A DNA stretch of 15,288 nucleotides from Bacteroidota bacterium. GTDB taxonomy: Bacteria > Bacteroidota > Bacteroidia > Cytophagales > Cyclobacteriaceae. Below, one piece after another: positions 1-6,054 of this stretch. The translations under genes and the position numbers were made by a program. The stretch lies in NCBI GenBank assembly GCA_023393375.1, contig JAEWLI010000070.1, forward strand, positions 1 to 15,288. Direction: 5' to 3'. The stretch's first letter is position 1. Each line of letters starts with the position of its first letter. The notes below the pieces were generated by a model. It had not been told where the DNA came from and did not search any database. It was given only the letters and a program-made list of their open reading frames with translations.

Positions 1-15
1 GCCACCGTTAGTGGC
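1..15. other. Right end of an attC-like cassette site (array continues left)
   Basis: The first bases, GCCACC followed by GTTAGTGGC (7-15), match the right end of the palindromic site at 2649-2783, which reads CCGCCACC then GTTAGGTGC. GTTAGTGGC is the exact reverse complement of GCCACTAAC at 1316-1324, just after the last gene of this cassette. The window therefore opens at a cassette boundary, and at least one more cassette or site lies to the left. Confidence 0.7.
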
Positions 16-31
16 AAGGCTATGACGACAC

Positions 32-58
32 AACCCGACAGACAAATCGGGTTCTTTT
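32..58 (+). terminator. Terminator-like hairpin at the start of cassette 1
   Basis: AACCCGA (32-38) and TCGGGTT (47-53) form a perfect 7-bp stem with an 8-nt loop, followed by CTTTTT. This has the shape of an intrinsic terminator. It sits inside the cassette, upstream of the cassette's own promoter, so it would stop read-through from the left. Function is inferred from structure only. Confidence 0.5.
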
Positions 59-79
59 TGATGTTTCGTATTTTAGTAG

Positions 80-109
80 TTGCTTAAATAAGCAAATTGA
101 CTACCTTTG
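80..109 (+). promoter_or_regulatory. Bacteroidota promoter with overlapping ArsR-type operator
   Basis: TTG (80-82), 19 nt, then TACCTTTG (102-109) fits the Bacteroidota pattern TTG-N19-TAnnTTTG. The palindrome TTGCTTA-AA-TAAGCAA (80-95) covers the -33 element and part of the spacer, where a bound repressor would block RNA polymerase. The ATG at 114 is only 5 nt after the -7 box, so the transcript is probably leaderless or nearly so. The likely ligand of the operator is the ArsR-type protein encoded next. Confidence 0.65.
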
Positions 110-113
110 TACT

Positions 114-488
114 ATGGACAACAATTCTTGCATACGACAACAAGCGGACATTAAACAAATAAATCGCTGTAAAGACAGAGTTTCAGAACTCAACGGCTCA
201 TTTGACTATTTATCAAACGGACTTGAATTGGCAGGAAACAACGTAAGACTGAAAATTCTCTTTCTGATCTATGAAGAAAAACGACTTTGTGTTTGTGATA
301 TAAGCGATATTCTTGGTATGACAATTTCAGCGGTTTCACAACACTTGCGAAAACTCAAAGACAGAAAACTCATTGAAACAGAAAGAGAAGCTCAAACCAT
401 TTTTTACTCATTAACAAAAGAGTATGAAAAAATGCTGAAACCGTTTTTCAAAATACTTGACGAAAACAAAATTTTGGAAACATTATGA
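114..488 (+). CDS. ArsR/SmtB-family metal-responsive repressor (mer-type)
   Basis: A 124-residue winged-helix regulator. Residues 38-88 hold the ArsR core (GNNVRLKILFLI, then the recognition helix ISAVSQHLRKLK) and the LCVCDIS segment with Cys59 and Cys61, the classical metal-sensing motif of ArsR/SmtB proteins. Cys6 and Cys19 in the N-terminal extension could complete a thiolate site. By family it should bind DNA when metal-free and release it on binding a soft metal. The downstream MerTP suggests Hg(II). It overlaps merTP by ATGA, so translation is probably coupled. The start at 114 is the only Met before residue 69, and it lies directly after the promoter. The ArsR assignment is firm; the metal is inferred. 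Confidence 0.85.
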   Translation: MDNNSCIRQQADIKQINRCKDRVSELNGSFDYLSNGLELAGNNVRLKILFLIYEEKRLCVCDISDILGMTISAVSQHLRKLKDRKLIETEREAQTIFYSLTKEYEKMLKPFFKILDENKILETL

Positions 489-1084
489 AAACAGACAACA
501 AACTAATTGGAGCAGGACTTTTAACAGCAATTGCAGCTTCATTGTGTTGCATTACACCTGTTTTGGCTCTCATTGCAGGAACAAGCGGACTTGCCTCAAC
601 TTTTTCTTGGCTTGAACCTTTCCGTCCGTATTTTATCGGAATGACAATTTTAGTGCTTGTTTTTGCTTGGTATCAAAAGTTGAAACCAAAAAAGCAAATT
701 GACTGCAACTGTGAGACAGAAGAAAAACCAAAATTCATTCAGTCAAAAATGTTTTTAGGAATAGTAACGGGATTTGCCATCGTTATGCTTGCATTTCCAT
801 ACTATTCAAGTGTTTTTTACTCAAAGGCTGAAAAGCAAATCATAGTAGTGGACAAATCCAATATTAAAAAAGTAGAATTTACGATTAGCGGTATGACTTG
901 TGAAAGTTGTGGCGAACACGTAAATCACGAAGTAAATAAATTGACAGGAATAATAAGTTCAAACGCATCTTACGAAAATGGAAATGCAATCGTAGAATTT
1001 GACAACTCAAAAACAAACATTTCTGAAATCGAAAAAGCAATAAACTCAACAGGATATTCTGTAGCTGACAAAAAAGAAAATTAA
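485..1084 (+). CDS. merTP: Mercuric transport protein MerTP (MerT-MerP fusion)
   Basis: A 199-residue inner-membrane protein. Three hydrophobic segments (about 8-30, 48-65 and 89-112) form the MerT part. The adjacent Cys21-Cys22 pair in helix 1 (SLCCITPV) and Cys74/Cys76 on the loop (DCNCE) are the usual mercury-relay cysteines. A C-terminal HMA domain (about 128-195) carries GMTCESC with Cys139 and Cys142, as in MerP. In the family, such proteins carry Hg(II) into the cytoplasm for reduction by MerA. Its neighbours are the ArsR regulator (4-nt overlap) and the GDCCVxC gene (1-nt gap), forming one operon. No merA is present in this cassette, so reduction must be encoded elsewhere or the protein has another role. 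Confidence 0.85.
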   Translation: MKTDNKLIGAGLLTAIAASLCCITPVLALIAGTSGLASTFSWLEPFRPYFIGMTILVLVFAWYQKLKPKKQIDCNCETEEKPKFIQSKMFLGIVTGFAIVMLAFPYYSSVFYSKAEKQIIVVDKSNIKKVEFTISGMTCESCGEHVNHEVNKLTGIISSNASYENGNAIVEFDNSKTNISEIEKAINSTGYSVADKKEN

Positions 1085-1085
1085 A

Positions 1086-1292
1086 ATGGAAATCAAATTA
1101 CAATCAACAATAACTTGTCCCAACTGCGGACACAAGAAAGAAGAAACAATGCCGACAGACGCTTGTCAATATTTTTACGAATGTGAAAAATGTAAACAAG
1201 TTCTAAAACCAAAACAAGGCGACTGCTGTGTTTATTGTAGTTACGGAAGTGTTGCTTGTCCACCAATTCAGCAGGACAAAAAATGTTGCTAA
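1086..1292 (+). CDS. GDCCVxC-motif small cysteine-rich protein
   Basis: A 68-residue protein with 11 cysteines. An N-terminal zinc-ribbon-like part has CPNC (11-14) and CEKC (33-36). The signature GDCCVYCSYGSVACPP (45-60) follows, and a CC pair ends the chain. It matches the GDCCVxC domain proteins that often accompany MerTP-like transporters, some members of which are selenoproteins. This copy has cysteine throughout. It lacks a signal peptide, so it is probably cytosolic. A role in binding or handing over soft metal is plausible from cysteine content and operon position, but no activity is established. It starts 1 nt after merTP and is the last gene before the cassette's closing site. Confidence 0.75.
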   Translation: MEIKLQSTITCPNCGHKKEETMPTDACQYFYECEKCKQVLKPKQGDCCVYCSYGSVACPPIQQDKKCC

Positions 1293-1315
1293 CAGACGAA
1301 AAACAAAGAAGCCCA

Positions 1316-1451
1316 GCCACTAACAGCGGTTTGGCAAAAGTGGCGGTTCAGTTCTTCGTATGACAGTTTATCGTAAATTTGAAGAGTGTGCTTCGTATGA
1401 ACATTTGTGGTAAAATCGCCACCTTCGCCAAGCCGCGAAACGTTATAGGGC
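1316..1451. other. attC-like cassette site 1 (long hairpin)
   Basis: The site runs from GCCACTAAC (1316-1324) to GTTATAGGGC (1442-1451). Inside, 1326-1345 (GCGGTTTGGCAAAAGTGGCG) pairs with 1417-1436, with 17 of 20 positions complementary. The two outer 9-10-mers do not fully match each other. The left one matches the start of its own cassette (7-15), and the right one matches the end of the next cassette (2649-2658). A direct repeat CTTCGTATGA lies in the loop at 1354-1363 and 1391-1400. This end logic is that of an integron attC. It is much longer than the commonest attC forms and not strictly GTTRRRY. Confidence 0.7.
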
Positions 1452-1482
1452 ATTTCAGCACACAGTACATTAATGACATGAA

Positions 1483-2646
1483 ATGAATAATGAGATTTTA
1501 AATACTAAAATAGGGAATCCCTCTGCATTTGATTTTTCTCGATTGACAAAAGAACAGGAAGATGAAGTTCTTTCTAGTCTTTTCGAGCAACTTTTGTTAT
1601 TCGACAAGATTACAATAGCTACAAATCGAGTTAATTTTGCTTTAGTATTTCTTATCAATAAGCTTGGTCTTAATACTGTTGAGAAACTATTTGATAATGA
1701 TTACATAAGACTTCTGCTTTGGACACCTGTGATTGTTTCTGGAGCAGGTCGAAAAAAAGATGATGGTACATTTGATAGGTCAACTTTATATGGACAGCCT
1801 CCAATTGTTGCAGGAGCACTTGGAGAGGATGATATAGACCCTGAGAAGAATATTATAAAATCAATTTCTGGATTTAATATTCATAGAGATAGGCGGAGAA
1901 TATTCACTCGGAGAGTATTGAAAAGCTTTGTTGTTCCGCAAGGAATGGAGTATTCGACAGATTCAGCCAAGTTTGTGATTGACGCTTATGAGAATAACAA
2001 TTTAGCGAATCTAGGTTTACCGTTTGAGAAAGAATCTAATCAACTTGATTTTGAACAAAGACAACAATTATTGTCACTAGGACATAAGGTTTTAGAGACA
2101 GCCTTGATTTCAAAGTATAATCTAAAAGCATATGAAAATTATGAGCCGTATCAGATATGTACTAAAAACCTTGAAAATATCGGTAATGCTTATAATGTCT
2201 CAGAAAATACATCTTCCATATTTAAATGTGAAAACCTCCCTGATTTAAAAAAGCTATTTCTGAGTGAGAGATTGCAATTTGATGATGTTTTTAAGATTCG
2301 TCATTTATCAAATGCTAAGTATTATAGAAAGTGGATAAATAATGTTAGCGAAAATGTTAATGCTGAAGAAATATCTAAAGAATATATAAATCAGATTAAA
2401 GGTTCGACCAAGTTTTTTGAAAGTAATTCTGGAAAGTTTATCAAGAATCTTGGAATGTTTGGAGTTGGTTCTCTTTTAGGGGCAGCTTTAGCAGGGCCAA
2501 CAGGAGCTGCCGTTGGTGCCGCCGCAGGTAAAGCTGCTGAATTAGGACTCGGACTTTTAGATACATTTGTATTAGATGGATTACTGAAAGGAAAAAACCC
2601 ATCTATGTTTATTGAAGATTTAAGAAAAAGAATTGATAATGAATAA
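1483..2646 (+). CDS. Unknown protein with C-terminal Gly/Ala-rich hydrophobic segment
   Basis: A 387-residue protein that I do not recognise, and the only gene of cassette 2. Residues 1-310 look soluble and mostly helical, with no signal peptide and a basic stretch near 133-145 (HRDRRRIFTRR). From about residue 325 comes a Gly/Ala-rich hydrophobic region (FGVGSLLGAALAGPTGAAVG and AAAGKAAELG) with small residues at regular spacing, resembling glycine-zipper or amphipathic pore-forming segments. A charged tail follows. Such a soluble part plus a membrane-active tail would suit an effector, but this is inference. The ATG at 1483 lies 41 nt into the cassette. No TAnnTTTG box is seen in front, so it may depend on outside transcription. 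The stop is 2 nt before the closing site. Confidence 0.75.
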   Translation: MNNEILNTKIGNPSAFDFSRLTKEQEDEVLSSLFEQLLLFDKITIATNRVNFALVFLINKLGLNTVEKLFDNDYIRLLLWTPVIVSGAGRKKDDGTFDRSTLYGQPPIVAGALGEDDIDPEKNIIKSISGFNIHRDRRRIFTRRVLKSFVVPQGMEYSTDSAKFVIDAYENNNLANLGLPFEKESNQLDFEQRQQLLSLGHKVLETALISKYNLKAYENYEPYQICTKNLENIGNAYNVSENTSSIFKCENLPDLKKLFLSERLQFDDVFKIRHLSNAKYYRKWINNVSENVNAEEISKEYINQIKGSTKFFESNSGKFIKNLGMFGVGSLLGAALAGPTGAAVGAAAGKAAELGLGLLDTFVLDGLLKGKNPSMFIEDLRKRIDNE

Positions 2647-2648
2647 AC

Positions 2649-2783
2649 GCCCTATAACACGCGGTCATAAAACAGTTGGGGTTCAGTGGTTTGCGGGGCA
2701 TTTATTCCCGCATCAACTTTTTTCTCGGTGGATACGAACGCACTCCGAAAACCCAACCGTTTCATACCGCCACCGTTAGGTGC
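2649..2783. other. attC-like cassette site 2 (family A)
   Basis: The site is bounded by GCCCTATAAC (2649-2658), the exact reverse complement of the start of cassette 2 (1442-1451), and by GTTAGGTGC (2775-2783). The inner arms 2661-2680 (GCGGTCATAAAACAGTTGGG) and 2752-2770 pair over about 17 positions with one bulged base and two mismatches. A bulged base is a usual feature of attC stems. The inner sequence recurs nearly unchanged at 6070-6167 between different genes, including TTCAGTGGTTTGCG, CGGTGGATA and CCGAAAACCCAAC. Confidence 0.7.
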
Positions 2784-2807
2784 AAGCAGGACAAAAAACC
2801 GTCAAAA

Positions 2808-3374
2808 ATGGGACACATAAGAGAATACTATGAAAGAATCGTAAAGCTACAAGAATCGGAATGGGAATTTATAGCTTCACATTTTGACAGAAAAGTGTTT
2901 GCCAAAAACCAAATCATCACACGGCAGGGCGAAACGGAAAATTACCTTTCATTCGTTGAAACGGGCATCGTTCGGTTTTACATTCCCGATGAAGAAAACG
3001 AACTGACTTTTAATTTCAGTTTCGACAAAGAATTTACCTGTGCTTACGACTCTTTTCTCACGCAAACACCGTCCGAATACGAATTACAGGCATTGACGGA
3101 AACCGTTGTTTGGCAAATTTCCTTTGACGATTTGCAAAAAGTGTATGCCCAAACCAAAGTTGGGAATTATTTAGGACGCTTCGCTTCCGAAAAATTGTTT
3201 TTGGCTAAAAGCAAACGTGAACTGTCCTTGCTTAAATACAATGCGAAAGAGCGTTATTTAAGACTGTTCAGCGAACAGCCCGACATTTTAAAATTCATTC
3301 CGCTAAAATACGTGGCTTCCTACATCGGAATAACGCCACAGGGCTTGAGCCGTATTCGCAGACAGATTACTTAA
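2808..3374 (+). CDS. Crp/Fnr-family transcriptional regulator
   Basis: A 188-residue protein. Residues about 15-115 form a cyclic-nucleotide-binding-type beta barrel (FAKNQIITRQGETENYLSFV, then GIVRFYI). A long connecting helix and a short C-terminal helix-turn-helix follow (LKYVASYIGITPQGLSRIRR, 165-184). This is the common Bacteroidota Crp-like type. The residues that contact cAMP in E. coli Crp are not clearly kept, so the ligand is unknown. I take the ATG at 2808 because a longer reading from a TTG at 2676 would run through the cassette site. The start lies about 25 nt inside cassette 3, and the deformylase gene follows 58 nt downstream. Confidence 0.8.
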   Translation: MGHIREYYERIVKLQESEWEFIASHFDRKVFAKNQIITRQGETENYLSFVETGIVRFYIPDEENELTFNFSFDKEFTCAYDSFLTQTPSEYELQALTETVVWQISFDDLQKVYAQTKVGNYLGRFASEKLFLAKSKRELSLLKYNAKERYLRLFSEQPDILKFIPLKYVASYIGITPQGLSRIRRQIT

Positions 3375-3432
3375 CATAGGTTCATTGCCAACCTTGTTCA
3401 TTCTTTGGAACTTTGCGATAAAAAGCAAAGGA

Positions 3433-4014
3433 ATGAAACGACCTATTTTAGCATACGGACACAGCATTTTAAAACAAAAGTGCAACGACATCGAAAAGAA
3501 TTATCCCGAGTTGAACAAGCTAATAGCCGATATGTGGGAAACAATGAAAAACGCCAATGGTTGCGGATTGGCTTCGCCACAAATCGGACTTCCGATAAGA
3601 CTTTTTGTAGTGGACAGTAAAACAACTTTTGAAAATCTTGACGAAGCGGACAGGGAAATCTATTTTGACAAAGACGACAAAGGAATAATGGAAACTTTTA
3701 TCAACGCAAAAATCATTGAACGTTCCGCAGAGCTTTGGGAAGACGAAGAAGGCTGTTTAAGTATCCCAAATTTATCGCAAAAAGTAAAAAGACCTTGGAC
3801 GATTAGCATAGAATATTACAACAAAGATTTTGACTTTCAAACAAAGACATTTAGCGGAACGACCGCAAGAATGATACAGCACGAATACGACCACACAGAA
3901 GGAATTTTGTATCTTGACTATCTAAAACCATTGACCAGAAGGCTGATGGAATCCAAACTTAAAAAGATTGCAAAAGGACAGATAAAGACGAAATATCCAA
4001 TGAAATTCGTGTAA
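3433..4014 (+). CDS. def: Peptide deformylase
   Basis: A 193-residue metalloenzyme that removes the formyl group from the N-terminal Met of new proteins. All three family motifs are intact: GCGLASPQ (43-50, motif GxGLAAPQ), EGCLS (106-110) and HEYDH (150-154). Cys108, His150 and His154 should bind the metal and Glu151 should be the catalytic base. An acidic insertion (about 61-95) is typical of Bacteroidota forms. The start at 3433 is preceded by AAAGGA. The reading frame can be extended back to a TTG at 3385, which I reject. The gene shares cassette 3 with the Crp-like regulator. A core enzyme on a mobile cassette is probably a second copy, possibly giving tolerance to deformylase inhibitors; that role is inferred. 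Confidence 0.9.
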   Translation: MKRPILAYGHSILKQKCNDIEKNYPELNKLIADMWETMKNANGCGLASPQIGLPIRLFVVDSKTTFENLDEADREIYFDKDDKGIMETFINAKIIERSAELWEDEEGCLSIPNLSQKVKRPWTISIEYYNKDFDFQTKTFSGTTARMIQHEYDHTEGILYLDYLKPLTRRLMESKLKKIAKGQIKTKYPMKFV

Positions 4015-4022
4015 AAATGCCA

Positions 4023-4157
4023 GCACCTAACAATGTGTATAAGCAATAGCGGGGAAAGTGCCAAAACCAAAGTTTTTGCCTTTTAGCTATCTTTGTGCTA
4101 AACTGAACAGTAAGCGTACAAAACCCGCTACTGCTCATACACTTGACCGTTACCACC
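4023..4157. other. attC-like cassette site 3 (family B)
   Basis: The site begins with GCACCTAAC (4023-4031), the exact reverse complement of the start of cassette 3 (2775-2783). The inner arms 4031-4053 (from CAATGTGTATAAGCAATAGC) and 4124-4145 (CCCGCTACTGCTCATACACT, then TG) pair with about three mismatches. The right core is probably GTTACCACC (4149-4157), which is unusual in not ending in GC. The loop holds a promoter-like box (4088-4095). Loop and right arm resemble the site at 5163-5281. Confidence 0.65.
4088..4095 (+). promoter_or_regulatory. Promoter-like -7 box inside site 3
   Basis: TATCTTTG matches the Bacteroidota -7 consensus TAnnTTTG and faces the downstream lipoprotein gene. 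No well-placed TTG is seen 19-21 nt upstream, so this is only a partial promoter. The equivalent position of the related site at 5163-5281 has TACCTTTA (5205-5212), one mismatch from the consensus. Confidence 0.35.
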
Positions 4158-4286
4158 AATCCTCCCTATACCGGGGCATTGGCTCCCGAAGTCATTGGAC
4201 TGGCAAGTGGAATGGTCTCTTAATCGATAATTATAATTAATTGATATTCAACAAGATACAAAACGTTAGTCAGAAGGGTAAAAACA
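4158..4286. other. Short gene-less stretch and second cassette boundary
   Basis: I see no credible gene between the right core of site 3 and the lipoprotein gene. CAAAACG followed by GTTAGTCAG (4265-4273) looks like another right core, since AAACGTT also precedes the cores at 1442 and 5273. Either a tiny gene-less cassette of about 116 bp lies here, or site 3 is extended. An AT-rich imperfect palindrome sits near 4221-4243. Confidence 0.4.
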
Positions 4287-4688
4287 ATGAACAAGCATTT
4301 TATACTGATAGTAGTCTTTATTCTATTTTCTTGTAGTAAAGAAGATAATTTTTCTAGTAAGAGTAAATTTGCAAGAGTTGAAGAGACACGTTTCATTAAT
4401 ATAATAAGACTTCCAGAAAAATTTAATAAATTACAAATTAATATTTCTGGAATATTGAATTATGAATTTGAAAATGTAAGTCTATATCAAAATAGATGGG
4501 ATAAGTTTAGAGATAAAAAAGAAAAAGCAATTTGGCTTGAATTACAAAATAATATTGATTTAAAGAAATTGGAATGTTTAAATGGGAAAAGAATAAGCAT
4601 CATTGGGACCTTTAATAGTAAAGATAAAGGACATTTAAATCAATATTGTGGAACACTAGAAGAAATCATATTTTTAAACCAACAATAA
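4287..4688 (+). CDS. Small putative lipoprotein, function unknown
   Basis: A 133-residue protein with a short signal sequence and lipobox ending LFSC, with Cys16 as the lipidation site. The following residues are SKEDNFSSKSK. The mature part is Lys/Asn/Glu-rich and probably mostly beta, with Cys residues near 98 and 120. I recognise no family. The ATG at 4287 lies about 21 nt after the GTTAGTCAG boundary with AGAAGGG upstream. Base composition is more AT-rich than in cassettes 1 and 3, as expected if the cassettes come from different sources. It is the only gene of cassette 4. Confidence 0.7.
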   Translation: MNKHFILIVVFILFSCSKEDNFSSKSKFARVEETRFINIIRLPEKFNKLQINISGILNYEFENVSLYQNRWDKFRDKKEKAIWLELQNNIDLKKLECLNGKRISIIGTFNSKDKGHLNQYCGTLEEIIFLNQQ

Positions 4689-4694
4689 ACCCCA

Positions 4695-4765
4695 GCCGCT
4701 AATAAAATGGGCTTCATTCGGCACTATGGCAGTGACCAATCGTCTTTACAGACCTGTGCCAAGAA
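4695..4765. other. attC-like half site (family D, copy 1)
   Basis: GCCGCTAAT (4695-4703) stands where a left core is expected but matches the cassette start (4265-4273) only in part, so this end has diverged. GGGCTTCATTCGGCACT (4709-4725), then TGGCAGTG, ACCAATCGT and ACCTGTGCCAAGAA (4752-4765) recur in the same order at 6260-6319. GGCAC and GTGCC form the base of a short stem. Confidence 0.5.
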
Positions 4766-5162
4766 AGCCTGTCCCGCAGTGGCGGGAAAGCCTCGGTTGA
4801 ACCTAATCCCGGCCGGAGAGCAGGGACTTACCATGGGTAGTGTTTTAATCATACTATGACTCCAAGCTGCTAAGTGATTCGTACATCTGCTGCAAGTAGT
4901 CATAGTATGATTAGTCATTCTGCTGCAATACACCTTGAAGGCGTGGCTTGCACAATACTGAACAAGCAAAAATTCATGTCAATCCTTTAATCCTGTTAAT
5001 CCTGATTCAGACAATGAATGAGGAGACCACTTTTATCGCTCATGTTTAGTGTGATCAAGTACCATTATATATACTCATTTGTTTACAGAACCTAAGATTC
5101 CCCTCTCAAAGGATTTAAGGATTTCGGAAAATAGCTTCAAAGTTCAACAGGATAGTATATGC
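4766..5162. repeat. Gene-less repeat-rich stretch with a 16-bp perfect inverted repeat
   Basis: No believable coding region is seen here. There is a small hairpin CCCGC-AGTG-GCGGG (4773-4786). TAATCATACTATGACT (4846-4861) and its exact reverse complement (4898-4913) are perfect arms around a 36-nt loop. TCTGCTGCAA occurs at 4886-4895 and again near 4919-4928. The widespread Bacteroidota intergenic motif AATCCTGTTAATCCTGATT follows near 4989-5008. CATAGTATGAT from the right arm occurs once more at 5163-5173, at the edge of the next site. Confidence 0.6.
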
Positions 5163-5281
5163 CATAGTATGATACAGCGGGTTTGTAGTTTCGGCATTAT
5201 TTCATACCTTTAGCCATGTTTCGGCGGAAAGTGAAGTGCATAAAAATCCGCTACAGCACATACCACCGAAACGTTGTGTGC
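5163..5281. other. attC-like cassette site 4 (family B)
   Basis: The left arm around GTATGATACAGCGGGTTTGT (5168-5187) pairs imperfectly with AAAATCCGCTACAGCACATA (5243-5262), and the right core is GTTGTGTGC (5273-5281). The right half matches site 3: AAAACCCGCTACTGCTCATA there, AAAATCCGCTACAGCACATA here, and a TA-CTTT box in both loops. The matching left core of its own cassette is not clear. The right core matches the end of cassette 5 at 6058-6066 in 7 of 9 positions. Confidence 0.55.
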
Positions 5282-5349
5282 AATTTCACGAACCGCTGTA
5301 CTGACATTGAAAGATTATGATATTGAATCGGTTCATTGATTGTTTTTTG

Positions 5350-5357
5350 TAACTTTG
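5350..5357 (+). promoter_or_regulatory. -7 promoter box for the HEPN/MNT pair
   Basis: TAACTTTG fits TAnnTTTG and lies 19 nt before the HEPN start codon, inside cassette 5. No TTG at the ideal 19-21-nt distance is present, so the upstream element is weak or absent. Confidence 0.45.
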
Positions 5358-5376
5358 AGTTTTTAGACACTTAAAA

Positions 5377-5757
5377 ATGATTAATATAAATAAGCAAATT
5401 GAGTATTGGATAAAGGGAGCTGATGATGATTTATTGACAGCTGAATTGCTAATTCGAGAAAAAAGAATTTTACATGGATTGTTTTTCTGTCATTTAGTAA
5501 TTGAGAAAGCTATTAAAGCCCATGTTGTTAAGACTTCTGGAGAAGTAGCCCCTAGGTCTCACAACTTGATTTATTTATCAGAAAAAACAGATTTGGTATT
5601 TGATAATGAAACCGAAATATTTATGGGGATTTTGATGAAGTATCAATTGCAAGGTAGATATCCTGATTATGACCCTGTCCTACCTGATATTTTAAAAGTA
5701 AATGAATACTTTGAAAAAACTAAAACCTTATTGCAATGGCTAAAAGAGAAATTATAG
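5377..5757 (+). CDS. HEPN-domain protein (toxin of HEPN/MNT pair)
   Basis: A 126-residue all-helical protein of the HEPN type often paired with minimal nucleotidyltransferases. It shows the usual order: WIKGADDDLLTAELLI (11-26), FFCHLVIEKAIKAHVV (36-51), PRSHNLIYL (59-67) and GRYPDY (93-98). The R-x-H pair Arg60/His62 is the likely counterpart of HEPN catalytic or conserved residues, although the RX4HXY motif of HepT-type RNases is not present in that exact form. By family it may be an RNase toxin or a stability partner of the nucleotidyltransferase. It overlaps the next gene by 22 nt, indicating coupled translation. The pair fills cassette 5. Confidence 0.75.
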   Translation: MININKQIEYWIKGADDDLLTAELLIREKRILHGLFFCHLVIEKAIKAHVVKTSGEVAPRSHNLIYLSEKTDLVFDNETEIFMGILMKYQLQGRYPDYDPVLPDILKVNEYFEKTKTLLQWLKEKL

Positions 5758-6044
5758 AGATTTTGAAGAAATATATTGTTATTTTACGCTCTGAAGGGAT
5801 ACCAATTGATAAAGCATATTTGTATGGTAGCTATTTATCCAATACAGCAACTGATGACAGCGATATTGATATTATGATTGTTACAGAAAATGAGGATGAC
5901 TACTTGACTGGAAAAATTTGGAGTTTGACTAGAAAAGTGAATTCTAAAATTGAGCCTTACCTTGTTGGTAAAGGTAGATTTTTAAATAATGATAATTCAC
6001 CGTTGATTGATTTAGTAAAAAGGACAGGACTTGAAATAGTATAA
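5736..6044 (+). CDS. MNT-type nucleotidyltransferase (antitoxin of HEPN/MNT pair)
   Basis: A 102-residue minimal nucleotidyltransferase. LYGSYLSNTATDDSDIDIMI (29-48) carries the fold's GS (31-32) and DxD (Asp43, Asp45) motif for Mg2+ and nucleotide. In characterised HEPN/MNT systems the enzyme modifies the HEPN partner by adding AMP and thereby blocks it. The same role here is inferred from gene pairing. The ATG at 5736 lies within the end of the HEPN gene (22-nt overlap). The stop is 10 nt before the cassette's closing site. Toxin-antitoxin pairs are common in cassette arrays, where they are thought to stabilise the array. Confidence 0.85.
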   Translation: MAKREIIEILKKYIVILRSEGIPIDKAYLYGSYLSNTATDDSDIDIMIVTENEDDYLTGKIWSLTRKVNSKIEPYLVGKGRFLNNDNSPLIDLVKRTGLEIV

Positions 6045-6054
6045 TAAACTACAA

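Noticed and set aside
2676..2807. N-terminal extension of the Crp-like gene from a TTG
   Set aside because: The extension would translate the palindromic cassette site, and the family-like sequence starts at the ATG at 2808.
4058..4240. 60-codon plus-strand open frame inside cassette site 3 and after it
   Set aside because: It reads through the hairpin loop and right arm and has no protein-like features.
4724..4969. 81-codon minus-strand open frame
   Set aside because: It runs through the family D repeat and the perfect inverted repeat, has an unlikely composition rich in Cys, His and Met, and no start signal.
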